Assembly: GCF_000426045.1 (NCBI RefSeq)
Contig: NZ_AUEP01000007.1
Location: 186,001-250,000 of the forward strand
DNA: 64,000 bases
Direction: 5' to 3'
Source: Marmoricola sp. URHB0036
GTDB lineage: Bacteria > Actinomycetota > Actinomycetes > Propionibacteriales > Nocardioidaceae
The translations under genes were made by a program, and so were the position numbers. Below the pieces are notes generated by a model that was not told the DNA's origin, made no database searches, and saw nothing but the letters and a program-made list of their open reading frames with translations. Below, one piece after another: positions 8,968 through 16,516 of the stretch; position 1 is the first letter of the stretch, and each line of letters begins with the position of its first letter.

Positions 8968-9053
8968 CTCCCCATCGTGGCGCATCGGGGCAACCAGCAC
9001 ACGCCGTGAGCCGATCCGTCACGGATCCGTCACATGTTCGGTCGCCGATCGGT

Positions 9054-9065
9054 CATGATCGCTGG
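9054..9065 (+). promoter_or_regulatory. Possible leaderless -10 element of ispF
   Basis: CATGAT (9054-9059) ends six bases before the GTG at 9066. It is a non-consensus first base, so the call is weaker than the TANNNT cases. Confidence 0.35.
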
Positions 9066-9542
9066 GTGACCCAGCGCATCGGCATCGGCACCGACGTCCA
9101 CCGCCTCGCACCCGGTCGTCCGATGCGGGTGGCCGGACTCGACTGGCCCGACGAGGAGCTCGGGCTCGAGGGCCACTCGGACGGCGACGTCGTGCTGCAC
9201 GCCATCTGCGACGCCCTGCTCTCGGCAGCTGCCCTCGGGGACCTCGGCAGCAACTTCGGTACGTCGGAACCGCAGTGGGCCGGCGCCGCCAGCGACGACC
9301 TCCTGGCCGAGACACTGACCCGCCTGCGCGCCGCCGGGTGGGAGGTCGGCAACGTGGCCTGCCAGCTGGTCGGCAACGTCCCCCGCTTCGGACCGCGCCG
9401 CGAGGAGGCCGAGCGAGGTATCTCCGAGCGGCACGGCATCGACGTCTCGATCAGCGCCACCACCACCGACGGGCTCGGCCTGACCGGTCGCGGCGAGGGC
9501 CTGGCCGCCGTGGCCACCGCACTCGTGACCCGCAGGGGCTGA
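9066..9542 (+). CDS. ispF: 2-C-methyl-D-erythritol 2,4-cyclodiphosphate synthase
   Basis: A 158-residue enzyme of the MEP isoprenoid pathway that cyclises CDP-ME 2-phosphate to MEcPP. Family motifs are all visible: GTDVHRL (metal Asp and His), [25 protein letters not shown] and [16 protein letters not shown]. The frame is open 56 codons further upstream, but the conserved start ([13 protein letters not shown]) and length fit the GTG at 9066. ispD follows about 1.5 kb downstream on the same strand, separated by two unrelated genes. Confidence 0.95.
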   Translation: MTQRIGIGTDVHRLAPGRPMRVAGLDWPDEELGLEGHSDGDVVLHAICDALLSAAALGDLGSNFGTSEPQWAGAASDDLLAETLTRLRAAGWEVGNVACQLVGNVPRFGPRREEAERGISERHGIDVSISATTTDGLGLTGRGEGLAAVATALVTRRG

Positions 9543-9573
9543 TCGACACGGCGTCAGGTGCCACCATGGCGGC

Positions 9574-10128
9574 ATGCAGCCTGCTGCTGGTTCCCTGCTG
9601 ATCGCCTCCGCGACGTTGGTCGACCCCAACTTCGCGCGCTGCGTGCTGGTCATCCTGGAGTCCAACGACGACGGCAGCCTGGGCGTGATCCTCAACCAGC
9701 CGTCGGAGACCCCGGTCGACGAGGTGCTGGACCAGTGGCGCGACGTCGTCAACCCTCCCGGCGTGTTCTTCCGCGGCGGCCCGGTCGAGCTCAACGCCGC
9801 CCTGGCCATCGGGTCGGTGGTCTCGCCCGACGACCCCCCGCTGGGCTGGCGCCAGGTGTCCGGGGCGCTCGGGATGGTCGACCTCGACGGCTCCCCCGAC
9901 GACCTCCTCGGTCGGCTGGGCGGGCTGCGCATCTATGCCGGGTACGCCGGCTGGGGGTCCGGCCAGCTCGACGCCGAGATCGCGGAGGGCAGCTGGCACG
10001 TCGTACCCGCCCGGCCCGGCGACCTGTTCAGCGACCGGCCCGACCGGCTGTGGCGCGACATCCTGCGCCGGCAGCCACCGCCGCTCTCGATGCTGGCCAC
10101 GCTGCCCGAGGACTCCAGTCTCAACTGA
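9574..10128 (+). CDS. YqgE/AlgH family protein
   Basis: A 184-residue member of the DUF179 family, with the typical GSLLIASATLVDPNFARCVL opening followed by GVILNQPSE and FFRGGPVELN. The closing part (RIYAGYAGWGSGQLDAEI) is also characteristic. The biochemical role is not settled. It lies 31 bases after ispF; a CACCAT hexamer (9562-9567) six bases before the ATG may give it its own leaderless start. Confidence 0.9.
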   Translation: MQPAAGSLLIASATLVDPNFARCVLVILESNDDGSLGVILNQPSETPVDEVLDQWRDVVNPPGVFFRGGPVELNAALAIGSVVSPDDPPLGWRQVSGALGMVDLDGSPDDLLGRLGGLRIYAGYAGWGSGQLDAEIAEGSWHVVPARPGDLFSDRPDRLWRDILRRQPPPLSMLATLPEDSSLN

Positions 10129-10195
10129 GTCGTTCCTGCGCCCACCGGCGCGAGCGATCCGGCAGAATCGGCCCGTCGCCGACCCGGAGAGGCAG

Positions 10196-11065
10196 ATGCA
10201 GACCCACGACGGACACCAGCTGAGCGTGACGACGTACGGCCCGGACGACGCACCGCTCACCGTCCTGCTGGCGCACTGCTGGACGCTGAACCAGCAGGGC
10301 TGGCACTACCAGGTCCGCGACCTGCAACGCGAGTTCGGCCACGGCATCCGCATCATCACCTGGGACCACCGCGGCCACGGGGACTCCACCCCGGTGCCCC
10401 GGTCGCACGCCACCGTCGACCTGCTGGCACGTGACATGGCCGACCTCGTCGACGACCTGGCCCCGACGGGGCCACTCGTCCTGGCCGGGCACTCGATCGG
10501 CGGGATGACCCTGATGGCGCTCGCCGACGCCCGCCCCGAGATCTTCCAGCGGGTGGTCGGGGTGGCCTTGGTGTCGACCTCGTCCGGCGCCCTCGACACC
10601 GTCACGCTCGGACTGCCGGAGACCGGACAGCTGCTGCGCGCGCAGATCCCGCGGATGCTGGCCCTGCGGTCCCGCACGCTGTCCCGGCGACAGCGACGCC
10701 GGGCTCCGATCGTGGAACGGCTGGTGATGCGCCGGTTCGTGTTCGGCCGGCCGTTGCGTCTCGCCGACGCCGCGCTGGCGGTCGACGGGTTGATCAACTC
10801 GCCGGGTGACACCGTCGTCGGCTTCTACAAGGACTTCATGACCCACGAGCGCACCGACGCCCTGAAGGTCCTCGACGGGATCCCCACGCACGTGCTGGTC
10901 GGCACCCGGGACGTCCTGACACCGCCGTCGCACGCCCGCCGGATCGCCGACCACGTCGAGGGTGCCGTGCTCACCGTGGTGCCCGACGCCGGCCACATGC
11001 TCCCCCTCGAGCGCGACCAGCTCGTCTCCGGCGTCCTGATCCGGCTGATCCGAGCCGCCCTGTGA
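10196..11065 (+). CDS. Alpha/beta hydrolase
   Basis: A 289-residue single-domain alpha/beta hydrolase without signal peptide. The nucleophile elbow is GHSIGGM (Ser), the oxyanion strand includes AHCWTLNQQGW, the acid is in LVGTRDVL and the His in DAGHMLPLE. The substrate is unknown. A GGAGAGGC ribosome site supports ATG 10196. The stop overlaps the ispD start (GTGA), so the two genes are probably co-translated; this does not by itself link it to isoprenoids. Confidence 0.85.
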   Translation: MQTHDGHQLSVTTYGPDDAPLTVLLAHCWTLNQQGWHYQVRDLQREFGHGIRIITWDHRGHGDSTPVPRSHATVDLLARDMADLVDDLAPTGPLVLAGHSIGGMTLMALADARPEIFQRVVGVALVSTSSGALDTVTLGLPETGQLLRAQIPRMLALRSRTLSRRQRRRAPIVERLVMRRFVFGRPLRLADAALAVDGLINSPGDTVVGFYKDFMTHERTDALKVLDGIPTHVLVGTRDVLTPPSHARRIADHVEGAVLTVVPDAGHMLPLERDQLVSGVLIRLIRAAL

Positions 11066-11751
11066 CGGCCCGGGCGGCAGCGGTCCTGCTCGCGGCGGGA
11101 TCGGGCACGCGGGTGGGCGCGGAGACCAACAAGGTGCTCCTCCCCCTCGACGGGATCCCTGTCCTCGCCCGCTCGGTGCGGACCGTGCTGGACGTCGATG
11201 GCGTGCACCGGGTCGTGCTCGTCGTACGCCCGGAGGACCGGGAGGAGGTCTCCAGCGCCGTCGCCCCCCACCTCGGGGCCCACGACCTCTGGCTGGTGGA
11301 CGGCGGTGCGCACCGGCACGACTCGGAGTGGCAGGCGCTGCAGGTGCTGGCGGCCGACATCGAGAACGACGAGCTGGACGTCGTCGCCATCCACGACGCC
11401 GCACGACCGCTCGTCGAGGCATCCCAGTGGCGTGCCGTGATCGACGCCGCGGTCGAGCACGGCGGCGCCATCCCGGTCGTCGAGTCCCCGCAGCTCTCCC
11501 GCGCCGACGGCTCGTTGGCGCCCCGGGGGCTGGTCAGCGTGCAGACGCCGCAGGCCTTCCGCGCCCGCGACCTGCTCGAGGCCTACCGCCGGGCGGAGGC
11601 CGACGGCTTCCTCGGCACCGACACCGCCGCCTGCCTGGAGCGCTACACGGGGGTGCGGATCGCAGGAGTGCCGAGCACGCCGGCCAACCTGAAGGTGACC
11701 TTTCCCGAGGACCTCGGTCTCGCCGAGGCGTTGCTCAACCTGCTCCGCTGA
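11062..11751 (+). CDS. ispD: 2-C-methyl-D-erythritol 4-phosphate cytidylyltransferase
   Basis: A 229-residue MEP pathway enzyme making CDP-ME from CTP and MEP. The nucleotide-binding loop AAGSGTRVG with downstream Lys (ETNKVLLPL), the IHDAARPLV motif and the ending TFPEDLGLAEALL match the family. GTG 11062 overlaps the hydrolase stop. The last 17 bases overlap, in opposite orientation, the end of a second ispD-like gene. Confidence 0.93.
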   Translation: MTARAAAVLLAAGSGTRVGAETNKVLLPLDGIPVLARSVRTVLDVDGVHRVVLVVRPEDREEVSSAVAPHLGAHDLWLVDGGAHRHDSEWQALQVLAADIENDELDVVAIHDAARPLVEASQWRAVIDAAVEHGGAIPVVESPQLSRADGSLAPRGLVSVQTPQAFRARDLLEAYRRAEADGFLGTDTAACLERYTGVRIAGVPSTPANLKVTFPEDLGLAEALLNLLR

Positions 11752-12280
11752 GCGCGACCAGCACCTCGAGGTCGCCCTCCGACACGATCCGGCGTCCCAG
11801 CGCCGGGGCCGGCAGGTGACGCACCGGGAAGCGCTGCGAGAGCTGCGCCACCAGGGCGGGGAGGTCATCGGTGTCGAGGTGGTCGAGTGCGGCCACCACG
11901 GCAGCCGGCAGCACCACCGGCGAGGTGACGCAGACGAGGCCCTCGCGGTCGACGGTCGCGCCGAGCCGGGTCCCGTCGTACTCCTTGACGGTGTCGGTCA
12001 CCGGTCGCACCCCGACCACCACGGCGCCGGTCCGATCGCACTCCGCAACCGCCTCCTCGATGAACGCGGCCGGGGTGAGCGGGCACAGCGGGTCGTGGAT
12101 GACCAGCGCCCGGTCGGCGTCCTGCACCGCCTCGAAGGAGACCAGGTAGTCGAACAGCTCGACCTCGGCGCTGCTCAGCGCCCAGGACGCGGCCGCCACC
12201 AACGACTCCCCGTGGACCAGCGCGTAGGGCAGCGATCCCCGCGCGTCGGTGGGGACGATGCCCAACGGGTGTTGCTCCAT
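11735..12280 (-). CDS. Degenerate IspD-like paralog
   Basis: About 181 residues. It resembles IspD in its middle and end: VIHDPLCPLTP corresponds to IHDAARPLV, VTDTVKEYDG to the family VxDTxK motif, and the SEGDLEVLVAL ending to the PEDLxLAEAL ending. It starts abruptly (MEQHPLGIVPTDARG) and lacks the Gly-rich nucleotide loop and its Arg/Lys, so cytidylyltransferase activity is doubtful. An AGGGGG ribosome site supports ATG 12280. The frame is open upstream through an EPPT/EPPA-coding minisatellite, which I regard as non-coding. It could be a regulator or a decaying copy. Confidence 0.65.
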   Translation of the reverse strand: MEQHPLGIVPTDARGSLPYALVHGESLVAAASWALSSAEVELFDYLVSFEAVQDADRALVIHDPLCPLTPAAFIEEAVAECDRTGAVVVGVRPVTDTVKEYDGTRLGATVDREGLVCVTSPVVLPAAVVAALDHLDTDDLPALVAQLSQRFPVRHLPAPALGRRIVSEGDLEVLVALSGAG

Positions 12281-12302
12281 GGTGGCCCCCTGTTCGACTG
12301 AC

Positions 12303-12410
12303 GGTTCGGTCGGCGGTTCGGTCGGCGGTTCGGTCGGCGGTTCGGTCGGCGGTTCGGCCGGCGGTTCGGCCGGCGGTTCGGTCGGCGGTTCGGCCGGCGG
12401 TTCGGCCGGG
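12303..12410. repeat. 12-base minisatellite, nine units
   Basis: Nine contiguous copies of GGTTCGGYCGGC, unit boundaries every 12 bases from 12303. Units differ only at the Y position, apart from the last, which ends GGG and is itself the left arm of the palindrome at 12400-12422. All units are multiples of three, so either strand can be read through (GGSV or PPTE repeats). Confidence 0.9.
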
Positions 12411-12485
12411 CGCCCGGCCGAGTTCTCAGTGAGCGGGTGGAATTTCACCCCTCCACTGACAGTTTGGCCGGGCGCCCGGCCAAAC
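12400..12485. repeat. Nested palindromic element, copy 2
   Basis: Two GC-rich palindromes (12400-12422, imperfect; 12462-12485, perfect, arm GTTTGGCCGGGC) flank an imperfect palindrome (12426-12459, TCAGTG...CACTGA). The whole unit is close to its own reverse complement. The outer palindrome and the GGAGGGGTGA block match the element at 3065-3135. Confidence 0.85.
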
Positions 12486-12503
12486 CGCAGGTCCGGACAT
12501 GCA

Positions 12504-12535
12504 TCGAGCCCCCGGAGCGAATCACGGGGGCTCGA
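12504..12535 (-). terminator. Hairpin terminator after carD
   Basis: An 11-bp perfect stem (TCGAGCCCCCG/CGGGGGCTCGA) with a 10-base loop begins 22 bases past the carD stop. A U-tract is absent, as is common in actinobacteria. Confidence 0.65.
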
Positions 12536-12557
12536 CGGAGACTGCGGAACAGTCGGG

Positions 12558-13043
12558 TCAGGAGGCCAGAACCTCATCGAGGATGGTCTCGGCCTTGTCC
12601 TCGTTGGTGTGCTCGGCCAGGGCCAGTTCGGAGACCAGGATCTGGCGAGCCTTCGCCAGCATCCGCTTCTCACCGGCGGACAGACCGCGGTCACGCTCGC
12701 GGCGCCACAGGTCGCGGACGACCTCGGCCACCTTCATCACGTCACCGGAGTGCAGCTTCTCGAGGTTGGCCTTGTAGCGACGCGACCAGTTGGTCGGTTC
12801 GTCTGGTACGACGGCCCGCAGCACGTCGAAGACGCGGTCCAGGCCCTCCTTGTCGACGACGTCGCGGACACCGACGAGATCGAGATTGCACGCGGGCACC
12901 CGGACGACCAGGTCCTGCTGGGCAACGATGCGGAGAACGAGGTACTGCTTCTCTTCGCCCTTGATGGTGCGCATCTCGATGTCTTCGATGACTGCGGCCC
13001 CGTGATTCGGATAGACGACCGTTTCGCCGACAGTGAATGTCAT
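12558..13043 (-). CDS. carD: CarD family RNA polymerase-binding transcription regulator
   Basis: A 161-residue global regulator that binds the RNA polymerase beta subunit and stabilises open promoter complexes. The N-terminal Tudor-like domain ([32 protein letters not shown]) and the C-terminal DNA-binding part ([32 protein letters not shown]) closely match mycobacterial CarD, including the conserved Trp near residue 86. An AAAGGGG ribosome site precedes ATG 13043. TAGACT at 13071-13076 is a candidate -10. Confidence 0.97.
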   Translation of the reverse strand: MTFTVGETVVYPNHGAAVIEDIEMRTIKGEEKQYLVLRIVAQQDLVVRVPACNLDLVGVRDVVDKEGLDRVFDVLRAVVPDEPTNWSRRYKANLEKLHSGDVMKVAEVVRDLWRRERDRGLSAGEKRMLAKARQILVSELALAEHTNEDKAETILDEVLAS

Positions 13044-13070
13044 ATGTTGTGAACCCCTTTCGAGGTGACC

Positions 13071-13076
13071 AGTCTA
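13071..13076 (-). promoter_or_regulatory. Candidate carD -10 element
   Basis: TAGACT lies 27 bases before the carD start. I see no convincing -35, so the call is tentative. Confidence 0.35.
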
Positions 13077-13154
13077 ACACGGTTGACGGGGCCCCCTATC
13101 CAGTGTTTGTGCAGGTCAGAGCCCTAATCCGGGCTTGACAAACCCGGTTTTCAT

Positions 13155-13180
13155 GTGCCGCGAGGGGGTTCTCGCGGCAC
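13155..13180. other. Perfect 10-bp hairpin between divergent carD and ubiA-type gene
   Basis: GTGCCGCGAG and CTCGCGGCAC form a perfect stem around loop GGGGTT. A second stem lies at 13130-13148 (CCGGG...CCCGG) followed by TTTT on the plus strand. No annotated gene ends here, so they are not ordinary terminators. Confidence 0.7.
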
Positions 13181-13236
13181 GGACCGGTGCCCGAAACGTT
13201 CCCGCCGCCGGGCCGCGATGCTCAATACTTCGGTCC

Positions 13237-13986
13237 ATGACAGCGCAGGCCACCCGGAAGGCGACCCGGAAAGCACCGCGGGCTCCGGGACAGATCCGTT
13301 CCTTGCTGCGAGCGGTCCATCCGCGGCAGGCGCTGGCCTTCGCCGTGGTGGTCGGCACCTTGGTCGCACTCACCGGCCGACCCGGTCGCGAGATCGCGGT
13401 CAGCGCCGTGACGGTGCTCGTCGCGCAGCTGATCATGGGCCTGCTCAACGATCTGCTCGACCTCGACCGCGACCGCATGGGCGGGGCGAAGAACAAGCCG
13501 ATCGCGGAGGGGATCATCCCGCCCGGCAACGCCAGCTTCGCCATCGCCGTACTCCTGCTGCTGGTGATCCCGCTCTCGCTGCAGAACGGCACCCAGGCGG
13601 GGCTCTACGTGCTGGCGACCCTGGTCGTGGGCGCCGTGCACAACCGCTGGCTGCACACGACGGCGCTGTCCTGGGTGGGCTGGGCGGTCACGTTCGCGCT
13701 GCTCACCTTCTTCGTCACCTACGGCGGCTGGGGCCGCGACGTGGACGGGTCGGCGCCGCTGACCACCTTCGTGGTGCTGTGCGCCCTCCTGGGCGTGTGC
13801 GTGCACTTCCTGACCTCGCTCCCGGACCTCGTGGTGGACAACCAGGCAGGCACCAAGAACCTCCCGCTGCGCGTCGCGTTGCGCACCGGCGCCCCCCGGC
13901 TGCTGGTGGTGGCGATCGCCGTGACCGTCGTGGTGGTGGTCGCGATCGTCTGGACCACGGCCCAGGCCGGAGCCATCGCCTCGTGA
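13237..13986 (+). CDS. UbiA-family prenyltransferase
   Basis: A 249-residue integral membrane protein with about seven to eight membrane segments. It has both Asp-rich prenyl-diphosphate motifs: NDLLDLDRDRMGG (NDxxDxxxD) and LPDLVVDNQAG (DxxxD). It should transfer a prenyl chain to an aromatic or other acceptor in the membrane; the acceptor is not evident. The basic N-terminus (ATRKATRKAPR) is cytoplasmic. The frame is open 34 codons earlier, but ATG 13237 fits the family and has AATACT seven bases upstream. Confidence 0.85.
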   Translation: MTAQATRKATRKAPRAPGQIRSLLRAVHPRQALAFAVVVGTLVALTGRPGREIAVSAVTVLVAQLIMGLLNDLLDLDRDRMGGAKNKPIAEGIIPPGNASFAIAVLLLLVIPLSLQNGTQAGLYVLATLVVGAVHNRWLHTTALSWVGWAVTFALLTFFVTYGGWGRDVDGSAPLTTFVVLCALLGVCVHFLTSLPDLVVDNQAGTKNLPLRVALRTGAPRLLVVAIAVTVVVVVAIVWTTAQAGAIAS

Positions 13987-14035
13987 GCGATAGGCTCGTG
14001 CCCGCTGGTCGACCCTCGAGAGGAAGAGCATCGTC

Positions 14036-14527
14036 ATGTTGACGTCCACCCGTCGTCGCCTTGCCGCCGGCGCCATGGTGCTGCTGGTCCCGGTGCTCGG
14101 AGCCTGCGGCTTCAGCGAGCAGACCGATCAGGTCTACCAACCCGCCGTCGGCACGGACGACCGCTCCGGCAACGTCGACATCCTCGGCGCCGTGGTGGTC
14201 AGCTCGCTCAACGGCGAGGGCACCTTCGTCGCCTCGCTGGTCAACAACAACCAGGACAAGGACGACACCCTGGTGACCATGACCGGAGACGGCCTCGACG
14301 TCTCGTTGACGGCCCCGATCAAGGTGCCGGCCGGCGACCTGGTGAACCTCGCGGACAGCGGCGCGGTGAGCGTCACCGGCGAGACCGTGCAACCGGGCAA
14401 GTTCGCCCGCCTCACGCTCACCTTCGAGAGTGGCCAGAAGACCGAGTTGAACGTGCCGGTCGTGCCCTACTCGGGTGACTACGACGACGTGCGGCTGGCC
14501 AGCCCCAAGAGCACCCCCGCTCCCTGA
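14036..14527 (+). CDS. LpqE-like lipoprotein
   Basis: A 163-residue exported lipoprotein: signal [19 protein letters not shown] with lipobox LGAC, then a single beta-rich domain (about residues 30-150) and a short Pro-rich tail. Mycobacterial LpqE sits next to carD in the same arrangement, which is the main reason for the name; sequence identity cannot be tested here. The function is unknown, though related small lipoproteins resemble copper-chaperone folds. A GAGAGGAAG ribosome site precedes the ATG. Confidence 0.7.
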   Translation: MLTSTRRRLAAGAMVLLVPVLGACGFSEQTDQVYQPAVGTDDRSGNVDILGAVVVSSLNGEGTFVASLVNNNQDKDDTLVTMTGDGLDVSLTAPIKVPAGDLVNLADSGAVSVTGETVQPGKFARLTLTFESGQKTELNVPVVPYSGDYDDVRLASPKSTPAP

Positions 14528-14532
14528 CCGGC

Positions 14533-15282
14533 ATGAGCGACCCCCGCACCCTGATCCTGCTCCGCCACGGCGAGAGCGACTGGAACGCCAAGAACCTGTT
14601 CACCGGTTGGGTCGACGTGCCGCTCACCGAGAAGGGCCGCGCCGAGGCCGTCGCCGGTGGCGAGCAGCTCGTCGAGGCCGGCCTGCTCCCAGACGTCGTG
14701 CACACCTCGCTGCTGCGCCGCGCCATCACGACGGCCCACCTCTCGCTGGACGCCGCCGACCGGCACTGGATCCCCGTACGCCGCTCCTGGAGGCTCAACG
14801 AGCGGCACTACGGAGCACTCCAGGGCAAGGACAAGAAGCAGACCCTCGAGCAGTACGGCGAGGAGCAGTTCATGACCTGGCGCCGGTCCTTCGACGTGCC
14901 GCCGCCTCCGATCGATGACGACGACGAGTGGTCGCAGGCCGGTGACGTGCGGTACGCCGACCTCGGCGCCGTGCTGCCCCGCACCGAGTGCCTCAAGGAC
15001 GTCATCGAGCGGATGCTCCCCTACTGGGAGTCCTCGATCGTGCCCGACCTCGCGGGGGGCGACACGGTGCTGATCGCGGCGCACGGCAACAGCCTGCGCG
15101 CGATCGTGAAGCACCTCGACGGCATCAGCGACGAAGACATCGCCGGCCTGAACATCCCGACCGGACAGCCGCTCGTCTACCAGCTCGACGCCGAGATGCG
15201 CCCGCTCGAGCGCGGTGGTCGCTACCTCGACCCGGAGGCCGCCGCGGCCGCCGCCGAGGCCGTCGCCAACCAGGGCCGCTAG
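14533..15282 (+). CDS. gpmA: 2,3-bisphosphoglycerate-dependent phosphoglycerate mutase
   Basis: A 249-residue glycolytic enzyme interconverting 3- and 2-phosphoglycerate. [18 protein letters not shown] carries the phosphohistidine; the partner catalytic residues are in [16 protein letters not shown] and [16 protein letters not shown]. In M. tuberculosis gpm1 is adjacent to senX3-regX3; here they are about 3 kb apart. Only five bases separate it from the lipoprotein gene, so both are probably on one mRNA. Its end overlaps the end of soxR by four bases. Confidence 0.95.
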   Translation: MSDPRTLILLRHGESDWNAKNLFTGWVDVPLTEKGRAEAVAGGEQLVEAGLLPDVVHTSLLRRAITTAHLSLDAADRHWIPVRRSWRLNERHYGALQGKDKKQTLEQYGEEQFMTWRRSFDVPPPPIDDDDEWSQAGDVRYADLGAVLPRTECLKDVIERMLPYWESSIVPDLAGGDTVLIAAHGNSLRAIVKHLDGISDEDIAGLNIPTGQPLVYQLDAEMRPLERGGRYLDPEAAAAAAEAVANQGR

Positions 15283-15752
15283 CGGAACTGGTGTGGGCGG
15301 CGCAGGAGCGCCGGCAGGTTGGCCGCACCCGGGGCAGCGTCAGTCGTGGCCATCCAGTCGCCGGAGTTGGTCATCTGGCAGCGCTGCAGTGAGAGGCAGC
15401 CGCAGCCGATGCACGAGTCCAGCCCGTCGCGCAGCCGCTCCAGCGCGGCGATCTGGTCGTCCAGCCGTCCCCGCCAGTGCCGCGTGATCCGCTGCCAGTC
15501 GGCGCGGTTCGGGACCCGTCCCGCGGGCAGTCGGTCGAGCTCCTCGCGCACCTCGTCGAGGGTCAGCCCGATGTTGGAGGCGGCCCGGATGAAGGCCAGC
15601 CGACGGAGCACGTTGCGCTCGAACTGGCGGCGTCCACCTGGCGTCCTGGTGGCCGAGATCAGTCCCTCGGACTCGTAGAACCGGAGCGCCGACGCGGCGT
15701 ACCCACTGCGCTTGGAGACGTCCCCCATCGACAGCAGCTCACGCGAATCCAT
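15279..15752 (-). CDS. soxR: Redox-sensing MerR-family regulator SoxR
   Basis: A 157-residue MerR-type activator. It has the winged-helix N-terminus ([22 protein letters not shown]), a dimerisation helix ([12 protein letters not shown]), and [12 protein letters not shown], the C-x2-C-x-C-x5-C ligand set for a [2Fe-2S] cluster. In actinobacteria SoxR usually responds to redox-active small molecules rather than superoxide as such. AAGGGG five bases before ATG 15752 decides this start over a GTG at 15758. It is divergent from an SDR/QueA-like operon with a SoxR-box-like palindrome between. Confidence 0.93.
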   Translation of the reverse strand: MDSRELLSMGDVSKRSGYAASALRFYESEGLISATRTPGGRRQFERNVLRRLAFIRAASNIGLTLDEVREELDRLPAGRVPNRADWQRITRHWRGRLDDQIAALERLRDGLDSCIGCGCLSLQRCQMTNSGDWMATTDAAPGAANLPALLRRPHQFR

Positions 15753-15761
15753 CGACACCCC

Positions 15762-15792
15762 TTGATCTCAAGTTAACTTTAACTTTAACACT
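15762..15792 (+). promoter_or_regulatory. SoxR-box-like operator and promoter for the SDR/QueA-like operon
   Basis: CTCAAGTTAACTTTA (15767-15781), centred on the palindrome AAGTTAACTT, resembles the classical SoxR operator. It lies between TTGATC (15762-15767) and AACACT (15787-15792), a 19-base spacer as in MerR-type promoters. AACACT ends seven bases before the ATG at 15800. Confidence 0.7.
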
Positions 15793-15799
15793 GGGACGC

Positions 15800-16516
15800 A
15801 TGACGACAACAACTCCTCCCACAGCACTGATCACCGGCGGCTCGTCCGGACTCGGCCTGGCCCTCGCTCGCGCGCTCGACGACGCAGGCTGGATCGTGGT
15901 CACCGACGCCCGCGACGCCGATCGCCTCCGTACCGCCCTCGAGGGCACCACCGTCCACGGCGTGCCCGGCGACATCGCCGAGGCCAACCACCGCGCCGAC
16001 CTCGTCGACGTGGTGTCCGGACTCGGCGGGCTCGACCTGCTGGTGCTCAACTCCAGCACGCTCGGACCGCTACCGATGCGACCGCTCGCTCAGTACGAGC
16101 CGCTCGAGTTCGGCGAGGTCTTCCGCGCCAACGCCGGAGCCCCGGGCTCGCTGATGGTCGCCCTCACCGGACAGCTCCAGCAGCGCGCCGGCATGGTGAT
16201 CGGCATCTCCTCGGACGCCGCGGTGCAGCACTACGAGACCTGGGGCGGGTACGGCGCGTCGAAGGCCGCCCTCGACCACCTGGTGCTCACCTTCGGGGCC
16301 GAGACCGGGCTGGCGACGTACGCCGTCGACCCGGGCGACATGCGCACCCCGATGCAACAGGCGGCGTTCCCGGACGAGGACATCTCCGACCGCCCGCTCC
16401 CCGAGGCAGTGGTGCCGAGACTGCTCGCGCTGGTCGACCGACGCCCGCCGTCGGGTCGCTACCTCGCCGCCGAGATCGCCCCGTCGACCACACGGCTGGA
16501 GGTGGCCGGGGCATGA
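15800..16516 (+). CDS. SDR-family oxidoreductase, probable SoxR target
   Basis: A 238-residue classical SDR. TGGSSGLG binds NAD(P), and the catalytic set is intact (ISSDAAVQHYET, then YGASK). Substrate unknown. It is the first gene of a two-gene operon: its stop overlaps the start of the QueA-like gene (ATGA). Position behind a SoxR-box-like operator suggests induction by redox-cycling compounds, perhaps to reduce quinone-like or carbonyl substrates; this is inference. Confidence 0.85.
   Translation: MTTTTPPTALITGGSSGLGLALARALDDAGWIVVTDARDADRLRTALEGTTVHGVPGDIAEANHRADLVDVVSGLGGLDLLVLNSSTLGPLPMRPLAQYEPLEFGEVFRANAGAPGSLMVALTGQLQQRAGMVIGISSDAAVQHYETWGGYGASKAALDHLVLTFGAETGLATYAVDPGDMRTPMQQAAFPDEDISDRPLPEAVVPRLLALVDRRPPSGRYLAAEIAPSTTRLEVAGA

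Noticed and set aside
12303-12410. CRISPR array
   Set aside because: Units are 12 bases with no spacers, and no cas genes are nearby; it is a minisatellite.
12281-12694. N-terminal extension of the ispD-like protein through the minisatellite (PPTE/PPAE repeats)
   Set aside because: The frame is open only because the units are multiples of three. A good ribosome site and ATG lie downstream, and the extension would also translate the palindrome and part of carD in another frame.
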